Below, piece by piece: positions 19,601 to 22,136 of a stretch of DNA of 22,136 nt (position 1 is the stretch's first letter; the number at the start of each line of letters is the position of its first letter). The stretch covers positions 1 through 22,136 of the IMG/VR virus record IMGVR_UViG_3300025383_000118; one strand, written 5' to 3'. Under the pieces are notes generated by a model. It made no database searches and had not been told where the DNA came from. It saw only the letters and a list, made by a program, of their open reading frames with translations. Both the position numbers and the translations under genes were made by a program. Origin of the DNA: a virus.

Positions 19601-20709
19601 ATGGTAGATATGACATAGCAAGTCAAGTGACGGCTAATACTGTTCCTAATATGAATAGTTATTTCTCACCAAGTGTTCCAATGGATGCGTTTAATGTTTC
19701 AACAACAGACTTTATTCCTTCATTGACAAGTGTTAATTATTCATACCAATCTACATTGTATAATACATTTGCACAAACATCACCTGCACCAGTTACTCCA
19801 GGTAGATACGGAGCACCTGCACCAGATAACACATATCTAAATGATGGACAAGGTGAACGTGCATTATTAAATACATCTGCTAATTCATTTAGTTTATATG
19901 CTACATTATCATCATCTGATCCTAATGTAAGTCCTATTATCTCTGATGATGGTATATCATTATATAACATTACATATCATATTAATAATATGTCAATTAA
20001 TAATAGTTATATTTCAATCGCTAATACAGGTACTGGATATAATGGTAACACTGCTAACTTAGGAGTAATTAACATATCTGCACCTACTACTGCAAACGGT
20101 GTTCAAGCATCACTTGGATTTACAACAAATACCACTACAGGCGCTATCACTTCTGTGTATGTAATTAATCCAGGTTCTGGTTACTTAACAACACCAACAA
20201 TCACTATATCAGACCCAACAACTCGTGGTGGTAACTCTAACGCAGTTATTTCATTCTCTGGTGAAACTACCGCTTCAGGTGGTCACGGTTATGCTAAATA
20301 TATCACCAAGAAAGTTGTATTGAATCCAGGTAATGATGCTGGTGATTTAAGAGTATTCTATACTGCTTACAAACCTGTAGGTTCTGATGTATATGTTTAC
20401 TATAAGATTTTAAATTCTGCTGACACATCATCATTTGATGCTCAAAACTGGCAATTAATGACACAAGTAACTCAATTAAATACTTACTCAACAAGTAGAA
20501 CAAATCTAATTGAATATGAATATGCTCCAGGTGTTTATGGTTCAGGTGCTGCTAATAACAATATCTCATACACAAGCACTAATGGTACAACATACTCTAA
20601 ATTTATACAGTTTGCTATTAAAGTTGTTATGGCATCATCAGACGCAACAAATGTTCCTTACTTAACTGATATTCGAGCATTAGCGTTACCATCAGGAACA
20701 GGTATCTAA
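13666..20709 (+). CDS. giant DUF4815-type virion structural protein with PA14-like insertion
   Basis: A 2347-residue protein. The N-terminus FNQAPYYDDFDPAKNYHRIL followed by FKPGYAIQSRELTQSQTILQ is the hallmark of DUF4815 proteins of marine T4-like and related phages. Further conserved landmarks are YQLRDCLDFRPTR (about 874-886), LEYYTTLSILEQNANAL with RFKNGILVDDFSSFG (about 1009-1050), and PYIRPQELIIRAKNMLVNTP with CWFDGQSVN (about 1246-1280). At about 1396-1520 there is a PA14-like beta sandwich. From 1795 comes DPLAQSFIID with FLSSIKLFFASKP and ICGTINGYPNGQIL. A GxGY module lies at about 2114-2200, and a final domain ends the protein. It probably forms a peripheral baseplate or fibre-attachment structure. 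AAGGA at 13656-13660, overlapping the gp8 stop, gives a strong Shine-Dalgarno. No signal peptide or membrane segment is seen. Confidence 0.82.
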   Translation: MAQNFNQAPYYDDFDPAKNYHRILFKPGYAIQSRELTQSQTILQNQVSSFADNIFAQNSPVTGGKVTTNLNCYYLKLNPTDISNSPIIASKFLGAIITDAVGDIASNTATVSAKVISTAEATQTDPPTLIISYLSGSQFTDGSIIYGGSQYATTSGTSGGSTCTGQSSTASISKGVFYVVNGYNVSQSTSLQYSIGNFVQVNPQTIILDKYDNIPNVRLGLQITENIVNSTQDSSLLDPALKSSNYKAPGADRYQITLTLTTYPLTLGDDTGFIELARIVNGQIVKQVNGSVYSVIDDYFAKRDYETNGDYIVSDFRLTPVANTANSALYDLNIGKGVAYIRGYRVENQSQITLTSDRARNTASIGTNTVLVDYGNYYVVDTANGVFDVDSVPAVDFHSVGAASVNTANANIYNSTLIGSGFIRGLSYVQSGANTANTAAYIYKAFVHDINTNTLSGTVASATPTTITFTDSANVFSSTANAYYGAILTITGGTDGPPNYASDTRTIVNYNGATRTATVTPAFTVTPDSTSTFSISFKPDYINSIVQRNGFGTNTLTANVNINTLQGKVGGAYYGATVLQNAGQPELVFPVGQSYVASVTGSSYFSTQTFRNQAFNSSTKILTLNIPNSSYISFNGTVGSTYSGDAFKNLFTVVSNQTGQILDFTSTANGSATLISATQLQITLGSGTAYSASIHANVNVIASTFVATADSARKTKTLAGGNYTATANTTVLAYTAISGVSNTTYSSDGTNPTGQVYISASGISRNAMSLYVNDVQNIVAIYDTGSSSVVPTTGQSLSLYTNITNSFFLNSGQKDNFYDHSSIQLYPGVPLPGGNIIVVFNYYKHTGADGYFSVTSYPNYSTIPTYTAKDGVTYQLRDCLDFRPTRKNGQASYIWEYQTGTSQTQGVEIPNNLTNFNSAYSYYLARKDLLVLTKDNLFSFVRGTPSVNPIFPKEPNGALVLANISLDPYTSIIGTEGDILTPANLSLQKVIHKRWAKSDISDLQTQVNNLEYYTTLSILEQNANALQVPDVNGLNRFKNGILVDDFSSFGVARTDDPSYAANINIRAQQLSPVTFVDNFQLQNPLVLASYGTLQNTPTNGYAISSISGTQTNIFTLPYTTANLVSQPLASNTISVNPFSVIVQEGVARITPPMDNWVTWQESPALLTNDPNSQFSQVPATGLNVIHAGDYQSLIGVRNTTPTNKQGTSANSSIYSGQTKVLTQSPSTSSTALAVNNGYVTNVAVLPYIRPQELIIRAKNMLVNTPVQCWFDGQSVNQYMTAPNTIELTKVVGTFNEDDIVGFYQAGVGFFPIARVVSLHNYPNTSNTRLYIADLITLPSTVPTNYLINATYNENGQYVVGSNTASANVVFNANSIVSIHNSGSVTGIGSYGVTGGTIQTFKAPRNSAYCDFLNFYGIWGDNNASASFNPQTNGLSFTFYASAAGTYLLTGSADNSATVYIDGTSQLTIPGFGTTYTKSITLTAGTHTVSWNATNTGGPAAFGLTIQNSAKNVVWDTLTPSQISTSNNSSQLLPGGGAYYTSATTFSLDTNASTVTGFYNGSTINIKSTYIYGYNYGALYIPPYPPLSGDSDAANLSRYNADKAAYLATATQTFYGGNSNPILLAATQTFSGTVLAYDGSTRTVTLASSSLNPGTTSTVNVSLGVNSQYKSINSQYSISGINYSVAGAIKAGTGNFQLSTDESGQFLGIFQVPGSVFFIGERVFRVDNRLQYGVATDPGSATTWAEATFYANALTSTTQRVDFSPSVDSSVKHIAPIDNDNSVKQNSTNNDKNKRDPLAQSFIIDKSKYPNGVFLSSIKLFFASKPTSQNIPIQLSICGTINGYPNGQILDHSTVTLQPQQVNVSASPSASNSATWTTFTFDAPVYVQPDTLYAIILKSNAVDYYVYLGEQNAKAISSTGVTKIGAAPYVGSLFESQNSITWTADQTRDLMFIIDKCVFDTTKTPSIPFITPINLPHRKYGRYDIASQVTANTVPNMNSYFSPSVPMDAFNVSTTDFIPSLTSVNYSYQSTLYNTFAQTSPAPVTPGRYGAPAPDNTYLNDGQGERALLNTSANSFSLYATLSSSDPNVSPIISDDGISLYNITYHINNMSINNSYISIANTGTGYNGNTANLGVINISAPTTANGVQASLGFTTNTTTGAITSVYVINPGSGYLTTPTITISDPTTRGGNSNAVISFSGETTASGGHGYAKYITKKVVLNPGNDAGDLRVFYTAYKPVGSDVYVYYKILNSADTSSFDAQNWQLMTQVTQLNTYSTSRTNLIEYEYAPGVYGSGAANNNISYTSTNGTTYSKFIQFAIKVVMASSDATNVPYLTDIRALALPSGTGI
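17851..18220 (+). other. PA14-like beta-sandwich domain coding segment
   Basis: Residues about 1396-1519 of the giant protein read as a compact lectin-like domain. LSFTFYASAAGTYLLTGSAD is followed by NSATVYIDGTSQL, a strand pair, then SITLTAGTHTVSWNATNTGG and FGLTIQNSAKNVVWDT. The order 'aG.Y.....aD....vyiDG...l....' then 'v.L.aG.H.i.w...N..G' is typical of PA14/GLEYA-type carbohydrate-binding folds. The assignment is by pattern only. Confidence 0.55.
20005..20265 (+). repeat. GxGY beta module in the giant protein, two copies
   Basis: Residues about 2114-2200 contain SYISIANTGTGYNGNTANLG, then VINISAPTTANGVQASLGF, followed by ITSVYVINPGSGYLTTPTIT and ISDPTTRGGNSNAVISF. The pattern N-x-G-x-G-Y plus T-I-T-I strands aligns with the modules in the gp6- and gp8-like proteins. 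Confidence 0.75.
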
Positions 20710-20710
20710 T

Positions 20711-20938
20711 ATGTTAGTTAAGGTTACAGGAACTAATTTTGTTAGAGATACAGAAAGTCGTGCTATTCTGAATACTGATGATTCAGCCAAAAATGAGTAT
20801 TACTCAAAAGTTAAGATGATGCAAACACAAAAAGAAGAAATAAATAAAGTAAAATCAGAAATTTTAGAAGTGAAAAATGACTTACAAGAAATTAAAGATT
20901 TAATGTTTAAACTATTAGAGAAGAATTCAAATGGCTAA
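20711..20938 (+). CDS. small coiled-coil protein of unknown function, probably virion-associated
   Basis: A 75-residue protein in two parts. Residues 1-35 (MLVKVTGTNFVRDTESRAIL and NTDDSAKNEYYSK) resemble the start of small proteins found among structural genes of marine T4-like phages. Residues about 38-72 form a heptad-rich, highly charged helix (KEEINKVKSEILEVKNDLQE, then IKDLMFKLLEK), probably a dimeric or trimeric coiled coil. AGG at 20700-20702 is eight bases before the ATG, which follows the previous stop by one base. Its stop overlaps the next fibre gene by eight bases, and translation is likely coupled. It may be a fibre-attachment collar or an assembly chaperone; neither is shown by the sequence. 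Confidence 0.7.
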   Translation: MLVKVTGTNFVRDTESRAILNTDDSAKNEYYSKVKMMQTQKEEINKVKSEILEVKNDLQEIKDLMFKLLEKNSNG

Positions 20939-22136
20939 TACCGTATCAGTTTTAAGTTATGCTAACACCTTTGGTGATTGGGTTGTTAATTCAAATTTAT
21001 TAACAAATGAAATTAATGCTATTGGATATGGTAACTGGCATAAACCAACAGGCACATTATATCTAGACAATTCTACTTTAGCATTATATGTTGGTACAGG
21101 CGGTATTCAAGCATATGGTAATACTCAATTTTTAGGTACAGCCAACGCAACTTCTATTAATTCTAATCTTTCTGTTGGTGGCCAATTATATTTAAGTAAT
21201 ACAAATAATACAATATACTCATCAGGTACAATTTCTACAACGTCATTACAAGTTGGCAGTATACTGATTACCGGTCCTTTAACTGCAAATCAAATTGCCT
21301 CTGTAGCTGCTGCTAATATTTCCGGTTCAATAGTATCATCACAAATACAATCTGTAGCTGCTGCTAATATTACAGGTTTAATAACATCATCACAAATACA
21401 ATCTGTAGCAAATACACAAATTACAGGTTCGATATCAGCGGCTTCAGCATCTCTTGCAAATAGTTTGGCAGGTGGATCCACTTATGCACTTCCTTATCAA
21501 TCTTCTGTAGGAACTACTGCTTACTTATCATCAGGTACCGCTAATTCAGTATTAATAACATCAGGCGTATCAGCGCCTCCAGCATGGTCTAATGTTTTAA
21601 ATTTATCAAGTTTAACTCTTTCCACACCTTTATCCGTATCTTCAGGAGGCACAGGGGTTTCTACCTTAACAACATCTTACGGTGTATTGGCTGCAGGCAC
21701 AACAGCAACAGGCGCAATACAAAACATTGGTACAGGAACTTCAGGACAAATATTAACATCTAATGGTCCTGGTGTATTGCCTTCATTTGCAGCAGCTCCT
21801 AGTAGTATGACATTACTAGGCACTATAACGCCAACAGCAGTAAATTCTATTTCATTAGGCAGTTTAACTTTAACAAGTTATAAATCACTTTATATTGTAG
21901 TAAACAACATTGGCTATTCAGGAGCTATTCAGGCTATTTTTATAAGTAGTTCAAATGTTCAATCAGGTGGTGGATTTTATCCTAATTCAACAAGTCCTGT
22001 GTATGGAACATTGTGGCTTGATTTAGGAACGGGAGTTGTAGGTGGTAATGTTTTTGCTTCTAGTATAGCAGGTGGAGGAAACTCTAATGTAGGCGGTTTA
22101 ACCAATGTAACTACATCAACAACTACTATTTATTTT
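20931..22136 (+). CDS. tail or baseplate fibre protein, 3'-truncated by window edge
   Basis: The frame from ATG 20931 stays open for 402 codons to the window end. GAGAAG at 20918-20923, seven bases upstream, supports the start, which overlaps the previous gene by eight bases. The N-terminus, ANTFGDWVVNSNLLTNEINA then GTLYLDNSTLALYVGTGG, is the attachment-type segment of marine myovirus structural proteins. Residues about 124-174 hold 17-residue repeats (separate entry). Then come LSVSSGGTGVSTLTTSYGVL and GTSGQILTSNGPGVLPSF, the widespread 'GGTG...G..GQ.L.snG..p.w' fibre shaft motif. From about residue 290, MTLLGTITPTAVNSISLGSL with LTSYKSLYIVVNNIG begins a beta-sandwich-like tip domain that may contact the host. 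The rest lies outside the window. Confidence 0.85.
   Translation, partial: MANTVSVLSYANTFGDWVVNSNLLTNEINAIGYGNWHKPTGTLYLDNSTLALYVGTGGIQAYGNTQFLGTANATSINSNLSVGGQLYLSNTNNTIYSSGTISTTSLQVGSILITGPLTANQIASVAAANISGSIVSSQIQSVAAANITGLITSSQIQSVANTQITGSISAASASLANSLAGGSTYALPYQSSVGTTAYLSSGTANSVLITSGVSAPPAWSNVLNLSSLTLSTPLSVSSGGTGVSTLTTSYGVLAAGTTATGAIQNIGTGTSGQILTSNGPGVLPSFAAAPSSMTLLGTITPTAVNSISLGSLTLTSYKSLYIVVNNIGYSGAIQAIFISSSNVQSGGGFYPNSTSPVYGTLWLDLGTGVVGGNVFASSIAGGGNSNVGGLTNVTTSTTTIYF
21300..21452 (+). repeat. 51-bp tandem repeat, two good copies and one degenerate copy
   Basis: Units start at 21300, 21351 and 21402, each beginning tctgtagc. They encode SVAAANISGSIVSSQIQ, SVAAANITGLITSSQIQ and SVANTQITGSISAASAS. 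The first two are nearly identical at the DNA level; the third drifts. The in-frame 17-residue period suits a fibrous triple beta-helix or coiled shaft. Confidence 0.85.

Noticed and set aside
21300-21452. CRISPR array or diversity-generating template repeat
   Set aside because: Units are contiguous with no spacers and keep the reading frame; no reverse transcriptase or cas gene is visible. It is a protein-level fibre repeat.
19374-21481. Minus-strand frames at 19374-19616, 19737-19970, 20303-20503 and 21290-21481
   Set aside because: They are antisense to the DUF4815 giant and the fibre gene; the last one is simply the complement of the 51-bp repeat.
1-22136. tRNA genes, rho-independent terminators, integrase or attachment sites
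   Set aside because: The longest non-coding gap is 33 bases and holds no GC-rich hairpin with a T-run; no cloverleaf or recombinase motif was noticed.

Overview
The window is a stretch of the structural (baseplate/tail) gene cluster of a T4-like contractile-tailed bacteriophage. Nearly all of it is coding on the + strand. The DNA is AT-rich (about one third G+C by eye). Genes abut or overlap by a few bases, and no tRNA, integrase, transposase, CRISPR or metabolic gene is visible. The gene order (48-53-27-5-25-6-7-8) and the accompanying proteins (a giant DUF4815-type protein, a coiled-coil small protein and fibres with 'SQLP' or 'FGDWVV' N-termini) resemble the marine T4-like myoviruses known from cyanobacteria and SAR11 rather than enterobacterial T4 itself. 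The host cannot be determined from this window. Family assignments come from remembered T4 and cyanophage sequences, not from a database search.

Layout. 1-822: 3' part of a gp48-like tail-tube cap protein, cut by the window edge. 822-1469: gp53-like wedge protein. 1471-2844: gp27-like hub. 2841-3860: gp5-like spike without the lysozyme domain. 3894-4286: gp25. 4286-6373: gp6. 6373-9927: a long protein carrying the conserved C-terminal region of gp7, split by a large insertion. 9936-12128: a fibre-like virion protein placed between gp7 and gp8. 12149-13657: gp8 with an inserted domain. 13666-20709: a 2347-residue DUF4815-type structural protein with a PA14-like insertion. 20711-20938: a 75-residue coiled-coil protein. 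20931 to the window end: the start of a tail or baseplate fibre with a 51-bp tandem repeat.

How the genes work together. gp27 and gp5 form the central hub and membrane-piercing spike. gp48 caps the hub and nucleates the tail tube. gp53, gp25, gp6, gp7 and gp8 build the six wedges around the hub. The fibre-like proteins and the DUF4815 giant probably decorate the baseplate periphery and contact the host.

The most notable feature is a glycine/tyrosine-rich beta module (consensus around N-x-G-x-x-Y ... T-I-x-x-x-GTG). It is inserted in four different neighbouring baseplate proteins (gp6-, gp7- and gp8-like and the DUF4815 giant). No clear anti-phage, regulatory or otherwise novel non-structural system was found.
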